Shown piece by piece: positions 1-5,042 of a stretch of 5,446 nucleotides of DNA (positions are counted from its first letter, which is position 1; each line of letters opens with the position of its first letter). The notes beneath the pieces are model-generated. The model made no database searches. It was given only the letters and a program-made list of their open reading frames with translations, and was not told the DNA's origin. This stretch comes from Candidatus Poribacteria bacterium (GTDB lineage: Bacteria; Poribacteria; WGA-4E; WGA-3G). The stretch covers positions 1 through 5,446 of the forward strand of contig VXXH01000488.1 in the NCBI GenBank assembly GCA_009835515.1. The letters are read 5' to 3'. The position numbers were made by a program, and so were the translations under genes.

Positions 1-2
1 CG

Positions 3-68
3 CACTCGCAAATGCAGGAAAAACAATTTTCATTCTTTAAACCCCTCGCATCAGAATGGAGAATATGA
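3..68 (+). CDS. Possible 3' end of an upstream gene, partial
   Basis: Frame 3 is open from the left edge and reads HSQMQEKQFSFFKPLASEWRI before a TGA at 66-68. That TGA overlaps the ATG at 65 as ATGA, the usual arrangement of translationally coupled genes, and this is the main reason for preferring this frame. The residues are compatible with a polar protein tail, but no family can be recognised from about 21 residues. A competing frame 2 reads ALANAGKTIFIL and stops with TAA at 38-40, which would leave a 24-base gap before the glycosyltransferase. Too little is present to decide between them, or to exclude that neither is real. Confidence 0.35.
   Translation, partial: HSQMQEKQFSFFKPLASEWRI
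58..61 (+). promoter_or_regulatory. Ribosome binding site deciding the glycosyltransferase start
   Basis: GGAG lies 3 bases before the ATG at 65. The earlier in-frame ATG at 56 overlaps this site and has no purine-rich Shine-Dalgarno of its own. The spacing is short for a canonical site, but starting at 65 also gives the N-terminus usual for this family (MRVAYIT) and an ATGA overlap with a candidate upstream reading frame. Confidence 0.5.
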
Positions 69-1354
69 GAGTTGCTTATATTACCGCAGGTGCTGCTGGC
101 ATGTACTGCGGCACTTGTATCCACGATAATATGGTAGCCACTGTTTTAAAGAAGCAGGGGCATAACGTTTCACTGATTCCTACCTATACGCCTACCCGAA
201 CAGATGAAGCGAATGTCAGCATGAACCGCGTCTTTTTTGGTGGCGTTAACGTCTATCTTCAGCAGAAACTCTCTATTTTTAGGCACACCCCGTGGACATT
301 TGACAAACTACTTGATAACCCGGCACTGCTAAACGGATTGGCACGATTCAGCAATTCAACGGACGCTCGCGATCTTGGGCAACTCACTGTGTCTATGCTC
401 CGTGCCGAGCAAGGGTATCAAAAAAAGGAGTTGGTGAAGTTAGTCAAATGGCTCGCTGAGGAGAATAAACCTGATATCGTCTATCTCACCAATTCCATGC
501 TTGTAGGTTTCACAAAAGAAATAAAGAAGGCGTTGGATGTGCCGGTTATCTGCGCATTGCAAGGTGAAGATATCTTTCTCCAAGATCTAATTGAACCGTA
601 TAAAACAGAAGCATTAGCCCTCCTCCAAGAACGGGCAGCGGATGCTGACGGCTTTGTCGCACCGTGTGACTATTATGCACAATTTATGGCAAACGCATAT
701 CTTGACGTACCTGTTGATAAAATTGATATAGTACCGCTTGGGTTAAATATGGACGGACACGGCTTGCTTGTCGAAAAACCGGAGCCGCCACCCTTCATTA
801 TCGGTTACTTAGCGCGGATCTGCCCAGAAAAAGGACTACACATCTTAGTAGATGCTTTCCATTTAGTAGCGGAAACATTCGGTGTTAATAACGTTCAACT
901 GCATGTCGCTGGCTACCTCGGGAAGAAAGATGAACCGTATCTTGAGGAACTCGTGAATCAGATTCAGGCGGCTGGTTTGGCAGATAGTTTTATACATCAT
1001 GGGGAGGTAACGCGTACACAGAAAATTGATTTTCTCAACCGCCTACATGTCTTCTCTGTTCCCACTGTTTACCGTGAATCTAAAGGGTTATCGATTATAG
1101 AGTCGCTCGCCAACGGTGTACCGGTCGTCCAACCTCAGCACGGTACATTTCCTGAGATGATTAGTGCAACTGAAGGCGGAATTCTCGTGGAACCCGAATC
1201 TGCTGAGGCAGTCGCGGCGGGTATCATAGAACTCCTTAACGATACTGAACAGCGTGAACGTCTCGGGGAAACGGGGAAAATGAATGTCCACCAAAAGTTT
1301 AACGACGCGACGGTAGCAGAACAACTCTTGAAAGTGTTTGAAAGGTATATCTAA
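65..1354 (+). CDS. Glycosyltransferase family 4 (GT-B fold) protein
   Basis: Predicted cytoplasmic or membrane-peripheral retaining glycosyltransferase that moves a sugar from a nucleotide-sugar donor to an unknown acceptor, probably for cell-surface polysaccharide or glycolipid. Length is 429 residues from ATG 65, normal for GT4. The N-terminal Rossmann half opens with MRVAYITAGAAGMYCGTC, a glycine-rich loop that includes a CXXC at residues 15-18. The C-terminal half has the donor-site pattern: G-Y-L-A-R with R251, then P-E-K-G with K256. It also has the EX7E motif at E338 and E346 (RESKGLSIIE), followed by A-N-G-V-P-V-V. These are the standard GT4 positions and all appear intact. No signal peptide or membrane helix is evident. 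The start at 65 is preferred over 56 because of GGAG at 58-61 and the family N-terminus. The following gene is 242 bases away across a repeat-rich gap, so it is probably not cotranscribed. Sugar and acceptor cannot be told from sequence. Confidence 0.93.
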   Translation: MRVAYITAGAAGMYCGTCIHDNMVATVLKKQGHNVSLIPTYTPTRTDEANVSMNRVFFGGVNVYLQQKLSIFRHTPWTFDKLLDNPALLNGLARFSNSTDARDLGQLTVSMLRAEQGYQKKELVKLVKWLAEENKPDIVYLTNSMLVGFTKEIKKALDVPVICALQGEDIFLQDLIEPYKTEALALLQERAADADGFVAPCDYYAQFMANAYLDVPVDKIDIVPLGLNMDGHGLLVEKPEPPPFIIGYLARICPEKGLHILVDAFHLVAETFGVNNVQLHVAGYLGKKDEPYLEELVNQIQAAGLADSFIHHGEVTRTQKIDFLNRLHVFSVPTVYRESKGLSIIESLANGVPVVQPQHGTFPEMISATEGGILVEPESAEAVAAGIIELLNDTEQRERLGETGKMNVHQKFNDATVAEQLLKVFERYI

Positions 1355-1363
1355 TGTAGTTAT

Positions 1364-1382
1364 CGGTTTTCAGTTCGGTTTT
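1364..1382 (+). repeat. Direct repeat CGGTTTT with CAGTT between
   Basis: CGGTTTT occurs at 1364-1370 and again at 1376-1382, separated by CAGTT (1371-1375). This is the first of several CAGTT occurrences in this gap, the others being at 1412, 1421 and 1476. It sits just after the glycosyltransferase stop codon. Confidence 0.5.
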
Positions 1383-1383
1383 A

Positions 1384-1440
1384 TCTCACTGCGATGCCGT
1401 GAAAAACCTTTCAGTTTTAACAGTTTGCCTCGCAGTGAGA
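1384..1440. repeat. Perfect 11-bp inverted repeat, stem-loop
   Basis: TCTCACTGCGA at 1384-1394 is the exact reverse complement of TCGCAGTGAGA at 1430-1440, leaving a 35-base loop. It begins 30 bases after the glycosyltransferase stop and could act as a transcript end or 3' processing hairpin. No T-tract follows, so it is not called as an intrinsic terminator. Confidence 0.7.
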
Positions 1441-1511
1441 GTTTTCAGAAAGAATAGCCGTCAGCAATAGGCAGTCAGTTTTAAGAGTTATCAGTCTGCC
1501 TCACAGTGAGA
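1411..1511 (+). repeat. Two diverged copies of a TCAGTTTTAA...GCCTC(G/A)CAGTGAGA unit
   Basis: TCAGTTTTAA at 1411-1420 and 1475-1484 is identical. Each copy is followed by a similar tail: GCCTCGCAGTGAGA at 1427-1440 and GCCTCACAGTGAGA at 1498-1511 (13 of 14 bases identical). The second copy carries a few extra bases between the two blocks. This looks like a duplicated intergenic element of about 30-37 bases, degraded between the conserved ends. Confidence 0.65.
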
Positions 1512-1576
1512 AAAAGAGGCTTTCGGATCATCAAAAACCTCTTATAACTGACAACTGACAACTGACAACTGATAAC
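1487..1576. repeat. 9-bp inverted repeat enclosing a smaller hairpin
   Basis: GTTATCAGT at 1487-1495 is the exact reverse complement of ACTGATAAC at 1568-1576. Inside it, AAGAGG at 1514-1519 pairs with CCTCTT at 1538-1543, with a possible extension TTT/AAA after one mismatch. The region before the next gene could therefore fold into nested stems. The right arm overlaps the fourth heptamer unit. Confidence 0.5.
1546..1573 (+). repeat. Four tandem 7-bp units AACTGAC
   Basis: AACTGAC is repeated at 1546-1552, 1553-1559 and 1560-1566, and a last unit at 1567-1573 reads AACTGAT. The array ends 10 bases before the ribosome binding site of the 1597 gene, so it is probably in that gene's 5' leader. 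The unit contains AACTG, the complement of the CAGTT words scattered upstream. Copy number of such heptamers often varies by slippage. Confidence 0.9.
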
Positions 1577-1596
1577 CAATTCCAAGGAAATAAATT

Positions 1597-2073
1597 ATGT
1601 CTAAAACATGGCTGATTTTTGTTTTCATGACCGTCTCATCGTGGGGGCTTTATGGGGTATTTCTGCATCAAGGGCAGGTCGCGATGGCGGATCCCGTGCA
1701 TGGACGCTATAAAGCATTTCTCTTTGTCGGACTTGCCTATCTTCTCGCAGCAGTCATCGGTTCCGCGCTGATGCTCGTCATTAATGGGTCCAACTGGCAA
1801 TTTACAGGAAGCGGTGTCTCTTGGTCGTTTGTTGCCGGACTTGTCGGTGCGATTGGCGCATTTGGCGTGCTACTCGCCTTTGGCGCAGGCGGTAGACCGG
1901 CTGTCGTGATGTCCATTGTGTTTGCAGGCGCGCCTATTGTGAATGCTATCGTTGCAACACTCTCCCATCCACCTGCTGGCGGCTGGGGCGCAGTCCGATG
2001 GCAGTTCGTTGCCGGTATTCTGCTCGCTGCGTTGGGTGGCTGTTTAGTAATGCTGTATAGACCGACTTCGTAG
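1597..2073 (+). CDS. Small multispanning membrane protein, DMT/EamA-like half transporter
   Basis: 158 residues, strongly hydrophobic, with about five predicted membrane helices near residues 5-23, 40-61, 73-95, 101-121 and 133-153. The last three are rich in Gly and Ala (for example FVAGLVGAIGAFGVLLAFGAGG, then IVFAGAPIVNAIVATL). This resembles one five-helix repeat of drug/metabolite transporters of the EamA type, which normally have ten helices in about 280-300 residues. If real, this half-size protein would have to dimerise. The substrate is unknown. The start is supported by AAGGAA at 1584-1589, 7 bases before the ATG. The gene stands alone, with repeat-rich DNA upstream and a 195-base gap downstream. 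The reading frame is convincing; the transporter assignment is a pattern judgement, and it could equally be an uncharacterised membrane protein. Confidence 0.82.
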   Translation: MSKTWLIFVFMTVSSWGLYGVFLHQGQVAMADPVHGRYKAFLFVGLAYLLAAVIGSALMLVINGSNWQFTGSGVSWSFVAGLVGAIGAFGVLLAFGAGGRPAVVMSIVFAGAPIVNAIVATLSHPPAGGWGAVRWQFVAGILLAALGGCLVMLYRPTS

Positions 2074-2109
2074 CCCCCGGAAAAAATCATCGTAAATCCG
2101 CTTCTTCGC

Positions 2110-2194
2110 AATAATTGTAGATTTTCCCACCATTTATCGCGAGGAGGCGGCTAAATACACTATATCCTTTCCTGACGCCACTCGCGCAATTATT
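2110..2194. repeat. Nested imperfect palindrome abutting the sigma-gene promoter
   Basis: Three stems nest around one centre: AATAATTG 2110-2117 with CAATTATT 2187-2194; CGCGAG 2138-2143 with CTCGCG 2181-2186; and GGCG 2146-2149 with CGCC 2176-2179. That is 18 matched base pairs. The right arms of the outer two stems are directly adjacent, while the left arms are separated by 20 bases. The right end touches the proposed -35 box at 2195. It could be a regulatory structure, a transcript end for the gene before it, or a remnant of an intergenic repeat. Confidence 0.45.
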
Positions 2195-2223
2195 TTGCCA
2201 CAAAACACATTTTTCACTATCCT
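2195..2223 (+). promoter_or_regulatory. Candidate sigma-70 promoter of the sigma factor operon
   Basis: TTGCCA (2195-2200, 5 of 6 to TTGACA) and TATCCT (2218-2223, 4 of 6 to TATAAT) are separated by exactly 17 bases, about 45 bases before the ATG at 2269. An 8-bp palindrome GACATGTC at 2232-2239 lies near the expected transcription start and might be an operator. The promoter is predicted by eye only. Use by the housekeeping sigma factor rather than by the encoded ECF factor is an inference from the box sequences. Confidence 0.5.
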
Positions 2224-2268
2224 TTTTACGTGACATGTCTCTAATAAGCAAGAAGAGGGAGAATTGTC

Positions 2269-2853
2269 ATGCATTCCAAAGAATTGATTGACGCGAGTGA
2301 TACCGAGTTGGTTGTTGTTGCACTTGCGGGTAATACACAAGCATTTGATGTGTTAGTAAATCGCTACCGACGCGCGATGTTGGCAGTTGCGCAACAAATT
2401 GTCCAAAACGCCGCGGATGCAGAAGATGTCGTGCAGGACGCGTTTTTACGGGCTTTTGAGGCGTTACCACAACTTACTGATCTGAATCGGTTTGGGGCGT
2501 GGCTGCATTCAATTACTCGGAACCGTGCCTTGCGTTACTACAGAAATAGCAGTCGCTATCAACCGCAGGAGGATATGGAGCCACACTTAAATAGGGTATC
2601 TGATACATCAGCGGCGGATCCGGCGCAAATTGTGGAAAGCGAATTGACGCAGCAGGCTGTTCGAGACGCTATTCAGAACCTACCACCGGATTATCAGTCG
2701 GTCATTGAACTCTATTATTGGGCAGAGATGCCTCAGCAACGGATGGCTGAATTTCTTTCGCTGCCACTGACAACTGTGAAGTGGCGGCTCCGTAAGGCGA
2801 AAGAGATGCTAAAAGCAAATTTAGAAAAATACGGTTACGGCGAGGATATGTGA
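2269..2853 (+). CDS. ECF-type RNA polymerase sigma factor (sigma-70 family)
   Basis: Alternative sigma factor that would direct RNA polymerase to a dedicated set of promoters. At 194 residues it has the minimal ECF layout of region 2 plus region 4, with no region 3. Region 2 spans about 25-95: DAEDVVQDAFLRAF (50-63) forms the core-binding and -10 recognition part, and FGAWLHSITRNRALRYYR (75-92) covers 2.3-2.4. Region 4 spans about 128-183: LPPDYQSVIELYYW (138-151), then a helix-turn-helix with TTVKWRLRKAKEML at 168-181. The usual 'GLSYEEIA' stretch is replaced by EMPQQRMA, which is divergent but still in register. GAGGGAG at 2255-2261 is 7 bases before the ATG. The gene leads a compact operon with a DUF4097-like protein 44 bases downstream, which is where an anti-sigma partner would be expected. 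No C-terminal extension is present. Confidence 0.95.
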   Translation: MHSKELIDASDTELVVVALAGNTQAFDVLVNRYRRAMLAVAQQIVQNAADAEDVVQDAFLRAFEALPQLTDLNRFGAWLHSITRNRALRYYRNSSRYQPQEDMEPHLNRVSDTSAADPAQIVESELTQQAVRDAIQNLPPDYQSVIELYYWAEMPQQRMAEFLSLPLTTVKWRLRKAKEMLKANLEKYGYGEDM

Positions 2854-2883
2854 CAATCCTTAGGAAACTTTTGTATTTATCAT

Positions 2884-2890
2884 AGGAGGT
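2884..2890 (+). promoter_or_regulatory. Strong ribosome binding site deciding the DUF4097 gene start
   Basis: AGGAGGT is near-perfect and is followed by a 7-base spacer and ATG at 2898. An in-frame GTG at 2889 gives a longer reading frame but lies inside this Shine-Dalgarno sequence, so it cannot be the start served by it. Confidence 0.85.
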
Positions 2891-2897
2891 GGATGCC

Positions 2898-4313
2898 ATG
2901 GAAGAACAGAGACAGGCGCAACAACAGGAGCTCAGAGGTCTTTTCCAGATGTTGGATCACACCGCAAAGATCGCAGAGGATGCAGCGTTAACAGGTGCCT
3001 TTAGTGGTGGCGAAACACGATGCATTACCCAATTCAATAATGTTCTTGCCCGCTTGAAGGAACTCAATGCTGTCCCTGACGGGCTCTTCGACGAACTCGA
3101 CGCTGAAGCGTCTTTTGGTCAAATCGGAATCGCCTGTCATCAACTCGCAGCTTACCTCAATGAAGGGTTAGATACGACCACGGATGCCAAGGGATGGTTC
3201 GCCAGCTTTTTCGGAGAACGCTTCATGGAAAATCTCGCGGAAGAAGCGATAGATAAACCACTTGGCGATATGATCCGGAAGGCTGTTCCAGATTTCTTGA
3301 CCGAGACAACATTGGAGGACATCGTCGAAACTTTCCCCGTTGCAGCGGGTGGAAAACTAACGATTGATGCTGACTGTGGTGAGATCGACGTGCAGAGCAC
3401 AGAGGATGATACCGTCTCGGTCCGCATTCAACGCGCCGCGCAGATAAAAGCGAATCGGCGGGCAGCGGAAATCCTCAAGAATCTTGATGTTCAGATAACA
3501 CACGAGGTGTCCGATGTTAAAATTGAAGCGAAGTTCACAGGAAACGCAAAACGGTGGCAGAAGCGGAAAAACGATCTTGATGTTCAGTTTGATATCCTCG
3601 TGCCACAGCACTATAACCTCGATTTGCAAACCGCATGTGACGACATTTCTGTCGTGAATGTCACAGGGGACGTGAACGTAGAGACATTCCGCGCAGGACT
3701 CCGTTTACAAGATATTACGGGCCGTATTGATGCGGTCACATCCATTGGAAACATTGATCTCACGGCATTTAATGGAGATGTGGTGCTTCAAACGACCGGC
3801 GGGAATATCGCGATTGCAGCTGGTAGCGGTGATGTTAAAGCCGAAACTTCAGGCGGAAACGTACAGGCTGTTCATGTCATAGGTGCGGTTAATGGGCAAA
3901 CCTCCGGCGGCAATGTTACCCTGCGCGGATGCCAAGGTGGCGCAGAACTCAAAACGGCGGGTGGGAGTATAGAGGTCGAAAACGACGGACCTGTCCTTGC
4001 GAAAACGAGTGGCGGTTCCATCCGTTGCCAACTTCAAAAGGCAGCCACCAATCAGAACTTACTGTTAGATTTGGATACAATGGGCGGCAGTATAAATGTT
4101 TCACTTGATCCAGATATTATCGCAACTGTCGAGGCAAAAGTACTCGGTGGTTCAGTAACGACGGAATTTCCGGTAACCGTAGAAGCATCGGCGACTGTAA
4201 AACCTGATCAGTTGCAGGGAGTTATTAATGGCGGGGGCCCACTGCTAAAACTCCGTTCCGTTGGTGGAAATATCGCCCTAAGGAAAATAGAAGAAAATTC
4301 GACAGAGGTGTAA
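2898..4313 (+). CDS. DUF4097-like beta-repeat protein with helical N-terminal domain, possible sigma partner
   Basis: 471 residues from ATG 2898. Residues 1 to about 145 are mostly helical and unrecognised, with two lone cysteines at 42 and 80. From about 148 the protein becomes beta-rich with a DUF4097 opening (G-G-K-L-T-I-D-A-D-C-G-E-I-D-V at 151-165). From 257 to about 380 there are seven consecutive units of 17-18 residues, several with T-S-G-G-N-V or T-A-G-G-S-I turns, suggesting a beta-helix or 'toastrack' ladder. There is no signal peptide, lipobox, LPXTG or membrane helix, so it should be cytoplasmic. It also lacks the HXXXCXXC zinc motif of common anti-sigma factors. It lies 44 bases after the ECF sigma gene and 2 bases before the next gene, so cotranscription is likely. 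DUF4097 proteins are commonly found beside sigma factors or small envelope-stress membrane proteins. An anti-sigma or sensor role is inferred from position only. Confidence 0.9.
   Translation: MEEQRQAQQQELRGLFQMLDHTAKIAEDAALTGAFSGGETRCITQFNNVLARLKELNAVPDGLFDELDAEASFGQIGIACHQLAAYLNEGLDTTTDAKGWFASFFGERFMENLAEEAIDKPLGDMIRKAVPDFLTETTLEDIVETFPVAAGGKLTIDADCGEIDVQSTEDDTVSVRIQRAAQIKANRRAAEILKNLDVQITHEVSDVKIEAKFTGNAKRWQKRKNDLDVQFDILVPQHYNLDLQTACDDISVVNVTGDVNVETFRAGLRLQDITGRIDAVTSIGNIDLTAFNGDVVLQTTGGNIAIAAGSGDVKAETSGGNVQAVHVIGAVNGQTSGGNVTLRGCQGGAELKTAGGSIEVENDGPVLAKTSGGSIRCQLQKAATNQNLLLDLDTMGGSINVSLDPDIIATVEAKVLGGSVTTEFPVTVEASATVKPDQLQGVINGGGPLLKLRSVGGNIALRKIEENSTEV
3666..4034 (+). repeat. Coding repeat, seven 17-18 residue beta units
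   Basis: Units start at bases 3666, 3720, 3774, 3828, 3882, 3936 and 3987. The first five are exactly 18 codons, the sixth is 17, and the seventh decays after TSGGSIRCQL. The shared pattern is G-[DAP]-V-x-x-x-T-[ST]-G-G-[NS]-[IV], clearest in units three to seven. The nucleotide sequences are well diverged, so the repeat is kept by protein structure and not by recent duplication. Confidence 0.8.
4304..4310 (+). promoter_or_regulatory. Ribosome binding site for the GTG start at 4316
   Basis: AGAGGTG lies within the last codons of the preceding gene, 5 bases before GTG 4316. No ATG lies in frame until residue 61, which is inside the conserved cysteine motif, so GTG is the only sensible start. 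The placement implies that ribosomes finishing the upstream gene reinitiate here. Confidence 0.65.
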
Positions 4314-4315
4314 AG

Positions 4316-4684
4316 GTGTTACAGAGCAGACAAAGGGAATTGACGTTAGTTGGATTGTTTGTGTGGTACATCCTGAGCGTAGGCATTTTTATTATACTAC
4401 TGCTACCGTTTGTTGTGCCACAACACCAGTTAGCGCAGTTTATCCCCGAATGCACCTGGCAATCACAATTTCACAAACCGTGTGCTTTTTGTGGGATGAG
4501 TACCGCATTCTACGCAATCTCGCGGGGCGATTTCGCTCAGGCACATCGCTTGAATCCGCTAAGCCTCTATATCTACTTCACCTTTCTACTAAACACACTC
4601 TGCGCAGTGCTCACTTTAAAGCGAAACACACGTTTTGTAAAAAATATAGGGGCAATGCCTCATAGCGATAAAGTATTGTCATAA
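4316..4684 (+). CDS. DUF2752 family membrane protein
   Basis: 122 residues. The DUF2752 core is plain: C46, then K-P-C-A-F-C-G-M-S-T-A-F with C56 and C59, then S-R-G-D-F-A-Q-A-H-R-L-N-P-L (R70, G71, D72, A76, N80, P81). This matches the family pattern of a C-x2-C-G-[ML]-[ST] turn followed by R-G-D-x-x-x-A and N-P. A membrane helix precedes the motif (about 12-34) and another follows it (about 82-101), so the cysteines sit between two helices. The biochemical role of the family is not established; metal binding by the cysteines is conceivable. The start is a GTG 2 bases after the previous stop. The last 20 residues are polar. Its place in a sigma-factor operon suggests an envelope function. 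Confidence 0.88.
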   Translation: MLQSRQRELTLVGLFVWYILSVGIFIILLLPFVVPQHQLAQFIPECTWQSQFHKPCAFCGMSTAFYAISRGDFAQAHRLNPLSLYIYFTFLLNTLCAVLTLKRNTRFVKNIGAMPHSDKVLS

Positions 4685-4698
4685 TTTGGAGAATCATC

Positions 4699-4953
4699 AT
4701 GGGTTTGCTACTATCAATCTTCAGTTTGGTTTGGGGGATATTGGCTATTATTGGAATGGCAGTCGGTATCATCCCATGCTTTGGCAGCCTCAATTACCTT
4801 AACATTCCGTTTGCAGTGCTCGGTTTGCTTTTCAGCATCTTAGCTATCGTCTTATCATCAAAAAAAGAACTCGCTTTTGCTGGATGTATCCTTTGTGCTG
4901 TAGCTATTCTCATAGGCGGCATCCGACTCGTTTTAGGCTTCGGGGTTTTCTAA
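4699..4953 (+). CDS. Small three-helix membrane protein, DUF4190-like
   Basis: 84 residues, nearly all hydrophobic, with likely helices at about 3-25, 33-53 and 58-80. A short K-K-E stretch (residues 55-57) forms the only charged loop, between the second and third helices. The repeated pattern of L-x-S-I-F-S-L-V-W-G-I-L-A-I and A-V-L-G-L-L-F-S-I-L-A-I resembles the DUF4190-type small membrane proteins, which often sit beside DUF2752 or TM2 proteins. The match is by pattern only. TGGAG at 4687-4691 is 7 bases from the ATG. It is the last gene of the operon, 14 bases after the DUF2752 stop. Function unknown. Confidence 0.8.
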   Translation: MGLLLSIFSLVWGILAIIGMAVGIIPCFGSLNYLNIPFAVLGLLFSILAIVLSSKKELAFAGCILCAVAILIGGIRLVLGFGVF

Positions 4954-5011
4954 TTGCCGATTGGCTTCAGATAAAGCTTCCCGACCGTATCAGGTTATCT
5001 TGAATAGGGTA

Positions 5012-5032
5012 GGCGCGGTTTTCAACCGCGCC
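5012..5032. repeat. Perfect hairpin at convergent gene ends
   Basis: GGCGCGGTT (5012-5020) pairs perfectly with AACCGCGCC (5024-5032) around a TTC loop. It lies 58 bases after the 4953 stop and 10 bases from the stop of the converging minus-strand gene, so it can serve as a bidirectional 3' hairpin. No T-tract follows on either strand, so a classical Rho-independent terminator is not supported. The flanking GTAGGCGCGG...CCGCGCC resembles a dispersed palindromic element, which I recall only loosely from Poribacteria-like genomes. Confidence 0.75.
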
Positions 5033-5042
5033 GAATCTTACA

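Noticed and set aside
1088..1324. Minus-strand open frame of 78 codons inside the glycosyltransferase
   Set aside because: It lies wholly antisense to conserved GT4 sequence including the EX7E motif, has no ribosome site and matches no family.
1546..1573. Heptamer array as a CRISPR
   Set aside because: The units are contiguous 7-bp repeats with no spacers, and no cas gene is present.
1737..2111. Minus-strand open frame of 124 codons over the membrane protein
   Set aside because: It is the antisense shadow of a Gly/Ala-rich membrane protein; its Pro/Thr/Ala-rich composition is what such a complement gives. The plus frame has a good ribosome site and clear helices.
2134..2340. Minus-strand open frame of 68 codons across the promoter region and sigma gene start
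   Set aside because: It covers the predicted promoter and the conserved sigma N-terminus, and its residues show no domain pattern.
2889..2891. GTG start for the DUF4097-like gene
   Set aside because: It lies inside the AGGAGGT ribosome site, which is correctly spaced for ATG 2898.
2898..3330. Zinc-binding anti-sigma domain in the N-terminal part of the DUF4097-like protein
   Set aside because: Only two isolated cysteines (C42 and C80) are seen and no HXXXCXXC arrangement exists.
4363..4665. Plus-strand 100-codon frame overlapping the DUF2752 gene
   Set aside because: It is out of frame with the clear DUF2752 motif and has no ribosome site or recognisable domain.
5012..5032. Rho-independent terminator
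   Set aside because: The stem is ideal, but neither strand has a run of T after it, so it is called only as a hairpin.
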